Part shown: positions 1-7,178 of the stretch, piece after piece
Layout of the letters: each line of letters begins with the position of its first letter
How positions within the stretch are numbered: the first letter of the stretch is position 1
Origin: Pseudomonadota bacterium
GTDB lineage: Bacteria; Chloroflexota; UBA6077; JAJPHF01
DNA length: 15,199 nt
Assembly (NCBI GenBank): GCA_021325365.1
Contig: JAJPHF010000062.1
Coordinates: 1-15,199, forward strand
Direction: 5' to 3'
The notes under the pieces: model-generated
Seen by the model: the letters and a program-made list of their open reading frames with translations, nothing else
What the model was told of the DNA's origin: nothing
Database searches by the model: none
Made by a program: the position numbers and the translations under genes

Positions 1-2
1 AC

Positions 3-980
3 ACCTATGTGGACGACGTGAGCGGCTCGCTGCCGCAGCTCATCGAAGACGGCTCGCTCTACTACATCCGGGGGATGGGGCTGGCGTACACCGTCGACCT
101 GACGAACGGCGTCGCGAGCGTCTTCCACACCGACGGCCGTGGCTCGGTGCGCGCCATCACGGACCAGAACGGGGTGCTGGCGCAGAGCTACCAGTACGAT
201 CCGTCGGGCATCCAGACTGCCTCGGGCACGAGCCAGCAGGTGCTGGGCTACACGGGCGAGCCGCAGGACCCGGACAACGGCCTTGTCTACCTGCGCGCGC
301 GGAGCTATGATCCGGCTATCGGGCGCTTCCTGGAGCGGGACTCTGCCCTGCCGAGCGCCGGCAACCCGGACTCGCTGAACCGGTATACGTATGCGGGCAA
401 TAACCCGACGAGCAACAGCGACCCGAGCGGGCACTGGTTCTTCCCCTTCTTCGGTTTTCTCCCACAAGTAGTTAACCCTTGGAACCAGCTGGCTGCACAA
501 GGCTGGGCCGCCAATCAGATGGCGGCCAATCCAAACGCAATAATTAACTACTTCGGGAACGGCGATTATCTATTCCGTACTTGGCAGCAGCACTCAGTAA
601 TGTTCCATGGTCGTACGCAATCCTATTTCACCGGGACACCTGCTGAGTTCATTCAGCTAATGGATTATGCTGGGGGGTTCGTGCCTTATGATTGGGGCGG
701 TGGCTTCTACCGACGCATCGTTCCATTTCCTTCCGCGCCGAACGCTGTGGGTCCGATGGGCATGACATGGGACCCCGATCAGCAGCAGTTCGTCGCTGCT
801 AGTTACTTTACGGTGATTACTCAACCAATGGGGCCTCCGGGGACACCCGAGCTATTCCGGAGCGCTTATCCAGGGTACCCAGCTATGTGGCCTGGCCTCG
901 TAAGCCCGCCTGTAGATGTCGACCCGTCGAGCGGCCTGCCAGAACCCTGGACGCCGCTTCCGCTACCTATGTCACCGTAA
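3..980 (+). CDS. RHS-repeat protein, C-terminal part (5' end outside window)
   Basis: The frame is open from the window edge, so this is the 3' end of a larger gene; the GTG at position 9 is not a credible start. The YD-repeat region ends in a recognisable RHS-associated core: a YTGEPQDPDNGLVYLRARSY-like stretch at about 258-315, then an NRYTYAGNNP motif and a DPSGH motif at 420-434. In RHS proteins this core closes the beta-cage, and what follows is a variable tip that is often a toxin. Here the tip is about 180 residues, rich in aromatic residues, Gly and Pro, with no toxin motif I recognise. Base composition drops from the junction onward (A/T-rich codons around 465-640), as usual for exchangeable tips. 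The protein is probably secreted or surface-exposed. No obvious immunity gene follows. The family call is secure; the tip function is unknown. Confidence 0.9.
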   Translation, partial: TYVDDVSGSLPQLIEDGSLYYIRGMGLAYTVDLTNGVASVFHTDGRGSVRAITDQNGVLAQSYQYDPSGIQTASGTSQQVLGYTGEPQDPDNGLVYLRARSYDPAIGRFLERDSALPSAGNPDSLNRYTYAGNNPTSNSDPSGHWFFPFFGFLPQVVNPWNQLAAQGWAANQMAANPNAIINYFGNGDYLFRTWQQHSVMFHGRTQSYFTGTPAEFIQLMDYAGGFVPYDWGGGFYRRIVPFPSAPNAVGPMGMTWDPDQQQFVAASYFTVITQPMGPPGTPELFRSAYPGYPAMWPGLVSPPVDVDPSSGLPEPWTPLPLPMSP

Positions 981-1108
981 CCGATCTCGTCGCAGGGCGT
1001 TATACGATACACTACTGACACACGGGGTCTGTAGCATGGTGACGAGCCCGCGGCAGACTGAGGCTGGCTTACGGACGGCAGCCAAAATGCCGCTCCTCGG
1101 GAGGAACA

Positions 1109-1612
1109 ATGCCTACTCGTGCGGTGATCTTGACGGCCATCCTCTCATCCGCTGTCTCGGCCGGTGTCGCATTCATAGTCGCACGGATGACAGCACCCGT
1201 CCCCGCCCAGGCAGAAGCTATGGATCAAGCTCCCACCCCGCTGCTCCGAGTGCAGGGGATTGAGGTAGTTGATTCGACTGGCGCACCACGGGTGACGATC
1301 GGGACAATTGGAGATGACCAAGTCATCCTGCAGATGAATGATCGAGCCGGGGAAGCAGGCATACAGGTTGGCCTGCAAGAAGTACGCATGCCGGATGGGA
1401 CCACTGTTACAGTCCCTGTGGTAATCGCAGGCAGCTCAACGGGAGCACAGGCCAACCTAATCGCTGGGCCGGATGGCAGCATCTCGTTCACATTGATTTC
1501 AACTCCAGAAGAAGCTGGCCACGCTGCTGCTGCCATCGCAGTAGATTCTAACGGTACTCCGAGGATTCGTCTTCTTGATAGCAACAATCATCCATTGTGG
1601 GAAATACCATGA
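1109..1612 (+). CDS. Small membrane-anchored extracytoplasmic protein, function unknown
   Basis: A 167-aa protein starting at an ATG preceded by a good Shine-Dalgarno (GGGAGG, about 1098-1103). Residues about 5-26 form a hydrophobic segment followed by a PVPAQA stretch, so it is either an N-terminal anchor or a cleaved signal peptide. The remainder should lie outside the membrane. It contains two diverged copies of a beta-rich motif, VVDSTGAPRVTIG and AVDSNGTPRIRLLD, the second near the C terminus. Repeats of this 'D-x-x-G-x-P/A-R' kind occur in many uncharacterised exported bacterial proteins. It lies 128 bp downstream of the RHS gene on the same strand. A role as its immunity protein cannot be excluded, but nothing in the sequence demonstrates it. 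Confidence 0.7.
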   Translation: MPTRAVILTAILSSAVSAGVAFIVARMTAPVPAQAEAMDQAPTPLLRVQGIEVVDSTGAPRVTIGTIGDDQVILQMNDRAGEAGIQVGLQEVRMPDGTTVTVPVVIAGSSTGAQANLIAGPDGSISFTLISTPEEAGHAAAAIAVDSNGTPRIRLLDSNNHPLWEIP

Positions 1613-1671
1613 TGGACTGACAGGTTCGCAATTCGATGACAGCACAGCGCTTCCAGGCTTACTGGCTATCC

Positions 1672-1904
1672 TCAGTACTCTGAGCAGTATGCGGTTCCCG
1701 GGCGAGCCTCCTCAGCGTACCAGTGGTTCTGAGGGGTCACCGCGGCGGCGTCGGGGAAGGCCCGGTAGAGCCCCGTGAGGACGCCGTCCGCGCCGTGATA
1801 GGTGATGCACAGGGCGGGCCACAGCGCTGGAAGCCCGCGCACTGCCGGCCAGGGCGCACGTCCGCGAGCGCGGCGCGTCCGATGCTGAGTCGCGCCACTG
1901 TTAA
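1672..1904 (-). pseudogene. 3' fragment of a coding sequence cut off by the IS630 insertion
   Basis: On the minus strand an open frame runs from the IS edge at 1904 to a TGA at 1672-1674. Its codons are almost all G/C-ending in the second half, as in real genes of this window. The product includes LPALWPALCITYHGADG and FPDAAAVTPQNHWYAEEA, which read like a folded domain and not like a shadow frame. I do not recognise the family. There is no start codon of its own; reading upstream, the frame meets a stop inside the IS terminal repeat. It therefore looks like the C-terminal part of a gene whose 5' part lies at 3063-3187. Rejoining the flanks with one TA copy leaves the two parts one base out of frame, so the ancestral gene had either also decayed or the parts belong to two different genes. 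Confidence 0.5.
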
Positions 1905-3064
1905 TATCAACTTACGGTGATTGCTTCGGGTAGAGCCGTGTTTGGCGGCCACCAGTGGAAGGCCGTGTAGCCGCAGACGACTGCCGGGTGGTCGGCGAGG
2001 TACACGCAGCGGTCCCCGAGGACCGCATCGAGGGCCGGCAGAGTCGTGAACGCGCGATTGGCCAGCGGCTCATCGACGAGCGGCCACAGGCGCTCGGCCG
2101 GTTGCAGTTCGGGCGAGTACGGCGGGAGCGGGACCAGGTGCAGCCCATCGGGGACCTGCACGGCGGTCCCGCTATGCCAGCCCGCGCCATCGAGCGCGAG
2201 CACGATCTGTTTGCTGGCGCCCACGCCCTGCGCCTGGGCGAAGTGCGCCAGCGTGGCGCTGAACACCGCCGTATTCACGGTGGGGAGCAGCAGCCATTCG
2301 GTGGCCCCGGTGTCGGGTTGGACAAACCCGTACACGTACTCCCACTCGTAGCGGGGCCGGACCACGGCCCGCAGCGGCTGCCCGCGCCGCGCCCACACTC
2401 GCCGTAAGATCGGCTTCAGTCCGACGCGGTGCTCGTCCATCGCCCAGCTCTCGACCCACGCCTGCGGGTGCGCACGCTGGACCCGCGCGACGGCCGCCGC
2501 GAGGGTTTGGGAAAAGCCGCCTGGGCGGCGGCATCGGCCTCGGCATGGCGGGGACGCGGCCGCCGGGGCGTGAACCCCAGCCGCCGCAACGACACCCAGC
2601 CTAGATGTGCGCTCACCGCGCGGCCCGTCGTCTGCGCGATCCAGGCGGCGACCTTCGGCCCGGTCCACATCCCGCCATCCGGCGCCGGGCCCTCCAGCGC
2701 GGCGGCCAACTCCGCCTCCTGGGCGGCGGCGAGCACCCGCGCCGAGCCCGGGTTCTGATGGCGGTGGTCGCCCAAGCCCGCCGGGCCCTGCGCGTTGTAG
2801 CGCTGCGCGAGTTGGCCGATCCACCGCGTGCTAAAGCCGGTGCTCGCCGCCACTTGCTGCCCAGTCCAGCCCTGCGCCAGCAGCCACACGATCTGCCAGT
2901 GCCGACTCGCCCTCGGATCGGCAGCCCGGCGATACTGGCGCTCCAGCTCGGCTACGGGTAAGTGCGGCGCGATCAGGATCCGACGCGGCATCGGCGCCTC
3001 CCTCCTCCCGGGCCAGCGCTTCGCGCGCTCGCCTAGTATACGAAGGATTCGCCATCAGTTGGTA
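1905..3064 (-). mobile_element. IS630-family insertion sequence with TA target duplication
   Basis: The element spans 1907-3062 (1156 bp), flanked by TA at 1905-1906 and 3063-3064. The imperfect terminal inverted repeats are TCAACTTACGGTGATTGCTT at 1907-1926 and, on the other strand, CCAACTGATGGCGAATCCTT from 3062 inward to 3043. They match at 14 of 20 positions, with further matches beyond. Length, TA target and the DDE transposase all fit IS630. The transposase stop codon TGA (1907-1909) is made by the last bases of the element. The insertion separates minus-strand coding fragments at 3063-3187 and 1672-1904. Confidence 0.85.
1907..2991 (-). CDS. IS630-family transposase in two frames (frameshift near 2512-2515)
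   Basis: The 5' frame starts at the ATG at 2989-2991, behind a purine-rich Shine-Dalgarno (GGAGGGAGG). It encodes the helix-turn-helix DNA-binding region, including QGWTGQQVAASTGFSTRWIG, and reaches AAQAAF. The second frame continues the homologous protein with SQTLAAAVARVQRAHPQ and carries the catalytic triad of the DDE domain: MDEHRVGL, LDGAGWHSG and PYSPELQPAERLWP. The switch falls on TTTTCCC (plus-strand AAAA at 2512-2515) and corresponds to a -1 shift in the direction of translation. Some IS630 elements make their transposase by programmed frameshifting, but the run is only four T and is not a classical X-XXY-YYZ heptamer. Either a programmed site or a simple inactivating mutation is possible. 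Both halves otherwise look full-length. Confidence 0.85.
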
Positions 3065-3187
3065 TAAGCCCTCGATTTTCTGGACACTCCGCGCGGTCAG
3101 TGCGGCATCCGTCCAGTCGGTCTTGGGGCCGCGCTTCTGCCGCGGCGGCGCTTGCCGAGCGCGAGGCGTACCGGCGCCGTTAGGCAC
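3063..3187 (-). pseudogene. 5' coding fragment downstream of the HTH gene, interrupted by the IS
   Basis: A GTG at 3185-3187 overlaps the stop codon of the HTH/coiled-coil gene (TAA at 3180-3182), a typical translational-coupling arrangement. The frame encodes about 41 residues, including RQKRGPKTDWTDAALTARSV and QKIEGLY, with G/C-rich third positions, before entering the IS at 3062. It was probably the N-terminal part of a second gene in the same operon. The C-terminal fragment at 1672-1904 is the obvious candidate for the rest, but the two are one base out of phase when the IS is removed. No family recognised. Confidence 0.35.
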
Positions 3188-3764
3188 CGCTACGCCGCCA
3201 GAACGCCCACCAGGGCCGCGGGGCCGGCGCGGCTGCCTCAAACGCCTGCGCCGTAGCGCGCTCTGCCGCGCCACTGGGCAGCGCCCGCGCGAGCGCTAAC
3301 GCCGTCAATGCTTCGTGCAGCCGGGCGTGTAGGGCCTCGCGCTCCTGGGCGTGCTGCTCGCGCTCCCGCTCGGCACTCTCGTCGCGCCGCTGGATCTCGA
3401 CGGCGTGGGCCTCGTCGCGGCGGCGCAGCTCGTCGCGCAGGAAGCTGACCTCGCTCTTGAGCGTGTCCAGCTCGCTCGTGATAGCGGCGGCCACGGCGGC
3501 GGTGTCCTGATGGCTGTCCTGCCGTGTCTGGACGGCTGCCGGCGGAGTGTCCTGCCGTGGCAGGCCGTCGTGTCCAGCCGCGTCCTGCCGTCCTGCCACG
3601 GCCCCGGGGAGCCAGGCATACCACTGGCCATCGCGCTTGTAGCCGTCGAGGCTGCCGCGCTGGAGCCGCTTGCGGAGAGCTTCCGGGGTGAGCCCCAGGC
3701 GGGCCGCGGCGTCCACGAGGGGGAGCGGCTGTCCTGCCACGTCCTGCCGCGTGTCCTGCTGCAT
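3180..3764 (-). CDS. HTH protein with RQD-repeat linker and coiled coil
   Basis: 194 aa from the ATG at 3762-3764; an in-frame TTG at 3812 would add 16 residues, but neither start has a strong Shine-Dalgarno. The order of parts is: (1) a short QDTRQD-type repeat; (2) an HTH of the excisionase/MerR-like kind, PLVDAAARLGLTPEALRKRL, with a GYKRDGQWYAWLP wing; (3) a low-complexity linker with repeated RQD units; (4) a long charged coiled coil (SEVSFLRDELRRRDEAHAVE onward); (5) a C-terminal PWWAFWRR motif. Proteins of this layout are common as putative DNA-binding proteins on mobile elements and are loosely reminiscent of KfrA-type plasmid regulators. It is divergent from the integrase gene 229 bp away, so it may regulate that intergenic region. 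The exact role is unknown. Confidence 0.7.
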   Translation of the reverse strand: MQQDTRQDVAGQPLPLVDAAARLGLTPEALRKRLQRGSLDGYKRDGQWYAWLPGAVAGRQDAAGHDGLPRQDTPPAAVQTRQDSHQDTAAVAAAITSELDTLKSEVSFLRDELRRRDEAHAVEIQRRDESAEREREQHAQEREALHARLHEALTALALARALPSGAAERATAQAFEAAAPAPRPWWAFWRRSGA

Positions 3765-3782
3765 GGCTACCCGCGTCCTGCC
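3516..3782. repeat. Dispersed GTCCTGCC octamer repeats inside the HTH gene
   Basis: The octamer GTCCTGCC occurs exactly at 3516, 3549, 3582, 3590, 3731, 3741 and 3775, with near copies at 3504 and 3753. Several spacings are near-regular (33, 33 and 34 bp between 3516, 3549, 3582 and between 3741, 3775). On the coding (minus) strand they produce the RQD tripeptide repeats. They could be only an amino-acid repeat, or also DNA-binding sites for the encoded protein. Confidence 0.6.
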
Positions 3783-3913
3783 AGGTGTCCAGACGGCGGG
3801 CCCGCCTGGCAAGGGCGAGGATAGCCGACCGGCGCACCGCCGGCGGTCACGAGGGCATCACAGTACAGACCGCCACGGCGCCACGCCCAGAAACCTGTTA
3901 TTGCCTGCCCATT

Positions 3914-3943
3914 TTGGTGATTACGGGCAAGCTGCGCTATACT
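3914..3943 (+). promoter_or_regulatory. Likely sigma70-type promoter of the integrase gene
   Basis: TTGGTG at 3914-3919 and TATACT at 3938-3943 are separated by 18 bp. The site lies about 50 bp upstream of the recombinase start, in a locally A/T-richer stretch of the divergent intergenic region. It is a motif match only. Confidence 0.5.
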
Positions 3944-3993
3944 GCGAATGCACGATAAGATCGATTACCTTGCATTCGCCAGGAGCGCGCCCG

Positions 3994-4959
3994 ATGCTGG
4001 CCCAGTCGCCGACTACCTCACCGATCTATCCGCAGAATCGGAATGCGAGCGGAAACGCCGAGCCGCCGGCGGCGCTCGTGGCCCAAGCGGATACCGACGC
4101 CCGCCTGCTCGCCCTCTGGCTCCACGGGCGCTCGGCGGCGACGCAGCGCGCCTACCGTGCCGACGCCGAGGCCTTCCTAGCGTTCGTCGGCAAGCCGCTG
4201 CGCGCGGTCACGCTCGGCGACCTGCAAGCCTACGCCGACGCGCTCGCCTCCACCCAGGCCCCCGCGTCGCAGGGGCGCCGCCTCGCCGCCGTCAAGTCGC
4301 TGTGCGCCTTCGCCCATCGTGTCGGCTATCTGCCCTTCGACGTGGGGCGCCCGCTGCGCCTGCCACCGCGGAAAGCGACGCTCGCCGAGCGCATCCTACC
4401 CGAGAGCGACGTACAGCGCTTGCTCGCCCTCGAGACGCAGCCCCGTAACCGCGTGCTCCTGCGTCTGCTCTACGCCGCCGGCGTGCGCGTGAGCGAGCTG
4501 TGCGCGCTGCACTGGCGCGACGTGCAGCCGCGTGAGGACGGGGCGGGGCAAGTCACCGTCTACGGCAAGGGGGCCAAAACGCGCGCCGTGCTGCTCTCGG
4601 CGGCGACGTGGCGCGAGCTGGCCGGCCTGCGCCAGGGCGCCCCGCCCGAGGCACCCGTGTTCCGCTCCCGGAAGGGTGGCCGCAGGCCTGCCGCCGCGTC
4701 CGCGGACGCGGCCAAGGGGCACGGCGCCCTCACGCCGCCCCAGGTGTGGCGCATCGTGCGCGCTGCGGCCGAGCGCGCGGGGATCGCCGCCGGCGTCTCG
4801 CCGCACTGGCTGCGCCACGCCCACGCCAGCCACGCGCTTGATCGCGGCGCCCCGGTGCACCTGGTGTCGAGCACGCTCGGGCACGCGGACTTGCGGACCA
4901 CCAGCGCCTATACTCACGCGCGGCCGGGGGATAGCTCGGCGCGCTACCTGGCGGTGTAG
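3994..4959 (+). CDS. Tyrosine recombinase / integrase (XerC/D type)
   Basis: 321 aa from the ATG at 3994, chosen because AGGAG lies at 3981-3985 with an 8-bp spacer; the frame is open further upstream but without a better start. The N-terminal SAM-like core-binding domain covers about residues 25-120 (SAATQRAYRADAEAFLAFVG). The catalytic domain has all expected residues: R165 (GVRVSEL), K192 (YGKGAKTR), H271 and R274 (HWLRH), H297 (LGHADLRTT) and the nucleophile Y306 (SAYTH). It should therefore be active in strand exchange. Its length and short C-terminal tail resemble XerC/XerD. Its position at the head of a mobile-element gene set, divergent from an HTH gene, suggests it integrates and excises this element. 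A chromosomal dimer-resolution role is less likely in this context. Confidence 0.92.
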   Translation: MLAQSPTTSPIYPQNRNASGNAEPPAALVAQADTDARLLALWLHGRSAATQRAYRADAEAFLAFVGKPLRAVTLGDLQAYADALASTQAPASQGRRLAAVKSLCAFAHRVGYLPFDVGRPLRLPPRKATLAERILPESDVQRLLALETQPRNRVLLRLLYAAGVRVSELCALHWRDVQPREDGAGQVTVYGKGAKTRAVLLSAATWRELAGLRQGAPPEAPVFRSRKGGRRPAAASADAAKGHGALTPPQVWRIVRAAAERAGIAAGVSPHWLRHAHASHALDRGAPVHLVSSTLGHADLRTTSAYTHARPGDSSARYLAV

Positions 4960-4961
4960 GC

Positions 4962-5845
4962 GTGGATGGGCAGCGACCCGCGTTGAAGGCGCCGCGTCTC
5001 GTATGGTCACGGTACACGCGCCAGCCACCGATCGGGCGGTGCATTTACTGCGGCGCGACAGGCATGAAGCTGACCAACGAGCATGCGATTCCTCGTGGGA
5101 TCGGGGGGTTGCTTATTCTTTACGAGGCCTGCTGCGCCACTTGCCAGGCCATCATCAATGAATTCGAGAACGCCCTGCTGCACAAGAGCTGGGGCGTGGC
5201 ACGCGCCAAACTCGGCTTCGCAAGCTACAACAAGCCGGGGCGGCCGACCTCAGCGCCGGTCGAGCTACAGCAGGGGGACACTATGGTCGGCGCGATCTCC
5301 TTATTGCCGATGCCCCCGCGTACATCGTCCTACCGCACTGGAATCCGCCCGGCCATCTCACCGGGATTGAGATCCCCGCCGGGCACATGCCGGGCCGGAT
5401 GAACCTGACCGGCACCCCAGAACTGTGCATGATCGCAGCCGACAGGGGCGCGGTCGCTCGGCTGCAGCAGACATCCCTCGCAACCAGCCTGCGCATGCAG
5501 GTGCCGATTCGGGCTTACGCTTTGGCACGCCTGCTCGCCAAAATAGCCTATGGATACGCGATCTACACTTACGGCGTGGACAACCTCGTCGATGTGAACG
5601 TCCTGCCGGGCATTCTCGAGCAGCGCGAAGATTTGGCGTGGTGGGTAGGAGGGTCGCGATACGCGGTCTTCGAGAGCGACGGGCTCCAGGTCCCCCCAGG
5701 CGTACATCAGATCGGTAGCGCGGTGGTCAATGGTCAGGTGTTCGTCGTCATCCGACTGTTTGCACGCTTGGACCCTCGGGCCCCGGAGTACATGGTTGTG
5801 ATAGGCCGTCTGCGGGAGGAGCCAACGCCGCAGGGCCTGAGCTAA
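4962..5845 (+). pseudogene. HNH-type nuclease gene with a frameshift near 5273-5277
   Basis: Starts with a GTG two bases after the integrase stop, so it is probably coupled to it. The N-terminal part has CIYCG, then LTNEHAIPRGIGG, then a second CATCQ pair followed by NEFENALL: a zinc-stabilised HNH-like nuclease domain (Cys pairs plus the EH-x-x-P core). Past VELQQG the frame deteriorates, while the -1 frame continues sensibly (LLIADAPAYIVLPHWNPPGH, then LAKIAYGYAIYTYGVDN and APEYMVVIGRL) to a stop at 5845. The switch coincides with a run of five G at 5273-5277. Restoring one base gives a protein of about 294 aa. It could be a genuine mutation, a sequencing error in the homopolymer, or less likely a programmed shift. 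Confidence 0.75.
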
Positions 5846-6182
5846 AGCTGCACGGGCGAGCTATTCCGCCAGAACGCCACCGCGGCCGTGGGGTTGTAGC
5901 AGCTAGAGAGACTTCCACAGTCCCTGAGCGCCGCAAGGAGGCTATGCAGAGAGTAGGCGAGCTGGCTACGACGACGTGCGCACTGAGTGAAGCCGTCGAG
6001 CACTATATTTTCGAGTCACCCGACACGTCCCGGGCGTAGACTGGAATACATGCAGGAGTGTCGTCGGGCCGGCGCCCCCTGTAACGTTCGAGGGGGCTGC
6101 ACCGTTTGATGGCGCGAGAGCAGCCGTGTATGGCACATGGCCTGCGACGTTGGGGGTATCGGGGCCGGGCGAGGAGCGCACC
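5846..6182. other. Non-coding gap between HNH gene and toxin-antitoxin pair
   Basis: I see no convincing gene here. The stretch 5866-5894 resembles 3187-3215, which encodes the C-terminal WWAFWRR motif of the HTH gene, and might be a remnant of a second such gene on the minus strand. Near the toxin-antitoxin pair it holds an inverted repeat (6074-6097) and a weak promoter-like pair TTGATG (6106-6111) / TATGGC (6129-6134) with 17-bp spacing. Confidence 0.4.
6074..6097. promoter_or_regulatory. 7-bp inverted repeat upstream of the toxin-antitoxin pair
   Basis: GCCCCCT (6074-6080) and AGGGGGC (6091-6097) form a perfect stem around a 10-nt loop, just before the weak promoter-like motif at 6106-6134. 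It could be an autoregulatory operator of the antitoxin, or a hairpin closing the upstream transcript. There is no T-tract. Confidence 0.35.
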
Positions 6183-6386
6183 ATGAGCGACGCGGAGAAC
6201 CTGGAACGCTATCACCGTCTCCTGGTGGAGACCAACCAGGCGTACGCCGCGCTGCGCGCCGATCCATCCGCGTGGGATGCCGAACTCGCCGAGCGCCAGG
6301 TGTGGGAGGCGACCATCGCCGACGGGCTGGAGTGCGAACCCTGGGACGAGGACGCGGGTGCATCCATCGCTCCCCCCTGGGCCTAG
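6183..6386 (+). CDS. Probable MazE-like antitoxin partner
   Basis: A 67-aa acidic protein starting at an ATG with GAGGAG at 6171-6176. It is mostly helical and charged (NLERYHRLLVETNQAYAALR, then AWDAELAERQVWEATIADGL), with an acidic, Trp-containing tail such as toxin-neutralising segments often have. I see no clear N-terminal AbrB or ribbon-helix-helix DNA-binding motif. The antitoxin call rests mainly on size, charge and its 29-nt overlap with the MazF-like toxin gene. If it cannot bind DNA, autoregulation would need another factor. Confidence 0.65.
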   Translation: MSDAENLERYHRLLVETNQAYAALRADPSAWDAELAERQVWEATIADGLECEPWDEDAGASIAPPWA

Positions 6387-6723
6387 CCCGGCGCGCGGCG
6401 AGGTGTGGGATGCCGACTTGGGCATTCCCACCGGGCACGAGCAAGGCGGCCCCCGCCCCTGCCTCGTCGTTTCCGACGACACCTACAATCAGGGGCCGGC
6501 CGACCTCGTTATCGTCGTACCGCTCACCTCGAATCAGCGCCCGATTCCTGTGCACGTGCCGGTCGCCCCGCCGGAGGGCGGCCTAACGCGCCCGAGCAAG
6601 ATCCTCTGCGACCAAATCCGCTGCATTGCACGGGCCCGCCTGCGCCAGCGACGAGGCATGGTCAGCCCGGTGACTCTACAAGACGTCGAGGACCGGCTCC
6701 GGGCGCTCCTGCGGCTACCGTAA
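6358..6723 (+). CDS. MazF/PemK-family endoribonuclease toxin
   Basis: 121 aa from the GTG at 6358-6360, chosen because GAGGA lies at 6348-6352 and it is the last start before the conserved N terminus. It overlaps the antitoxin gene by 29 nt. Family hallmarks are RGEVWDADL at residues 13-21, the GGPRPCLVVSDDTYN strand, VVPLTSNQRP, and LTRPSKILCDQIRCIARARL followed by VEDRLRALL. MazF toxins are mRNA-cleaving ribonucleases held inactive by the antitoxin. Such pairs commonly stabilise mobile elements, which fits the neighbouring integrase and replication genes. The order antitoxin then toxin with overlap is standard. No lesion is visible. Confidence 0.9.
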   Translation: MHPSLPPGPSPARGEVWDADLGIPTGHEQGGPRPCLVVSDDTYNQGPADLVIVVPLTSNQRPIPVHVPVAPPEGGLTRPSKILCDQIRCIARARLRQRRGMVSPVTLQDVEDRLRALLRLP

Positions 6724-7178
6724 CCTACCGTAACCGCGTTGCCGCGCGAGCGCATGGCGCACCCCCGCCTCTTGTAACACTCAACGAGGCGCGTAGAAGC
6801 CCGGCGAGCCGCGGGCAGGACGTCGGGGCGCAGCAGCCCCGTGGCGGGCGCCGGCGAGGTCATCCGAGTCGCCCCTCGGCTCGGGCGACGGCAACGATCG
6901 CGGCGTCGCGGGCGACTCGCCACGCGTAGCGGGGCCTGGCCGCGTTGGCCCATCCCGGCCGCAACCGGCGTTGGACACAGTACTGGTCGGGAAGGGACTG
7001 CGGATTTTGCGGAGTAGTTTGGGATTCTGCACGGAATTTCGGCATCCCGGTGTAGGATTTCCTTCGGAAGCTGCTGAGGTTTCCTGTGTAAATGGGGTGC
7101 TAAAACAGGGCAAAAACGGACCAAAATCGCCCCGCTGGGGGCCGTCTGAAGCCTGTTTAGCACGTCCAGGGGGCCAAA
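6724..7178. other. 455-bp non-coding region with structured leader
   Basis: No convincing gene on either strand; long frames here lack coding-like composition. The first half is GC-rich and has a short inverted repeat GTCGCCC/GGGCGAC at about 6870-6892. From about 6970 the sequence turns markedly A/T-richer than its surroundings. It ends in the inverted repeat at 7097-7163, immediately before the zinc-ribbon gene. The size and composition suggest a regulatory or replication-associated zone. Confidence 0.4.
7097..7163 (+). promoter_or_regulatory. Leader inverted repeat upstream of the zinc-ribbon gene
   Basis: GTGCTAAAACAGG (7097-7109) pairs with CCTGTTTAGCAC (7152-7163): 12 bp with one bulged A. 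The enclosed 42 nt contain ACGG (7116-7119) / CCGT (7142-7145) and a CCCC-GCT-GGGG hairpin, so a three-tiered stem is possible. It ends 15 nt before the next start codon and just before its Shine-Dalgarno. It could be a cis-acting RNA, an operator or a single-strand initiation structure. Confidence 0.45.

Noticed and set aside
3516..3782. CRISPR-like array
   Set aside because: The 8-bp repeats with roughly 33-bp spacing are too short and irregular, lie within a coding sequence, and no cas genes are present.
3670..3993. Upstream extension of the integrase frame
   Set aside because: It overlaps the divergent HTH gene and a promoter-like site, lacks a Shine-Dalgarno and reads as low-complexity; AGGAG before 3994 marks the start.
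6781..7113. Minus-strand frame of about 110 codons in the gap before the zinc-ribbon gene
   Set aside because: No ribosome binding site, no domain, low-complexity Arg/Pro/Gly tail and no G/C third-position pattern like the real genes.
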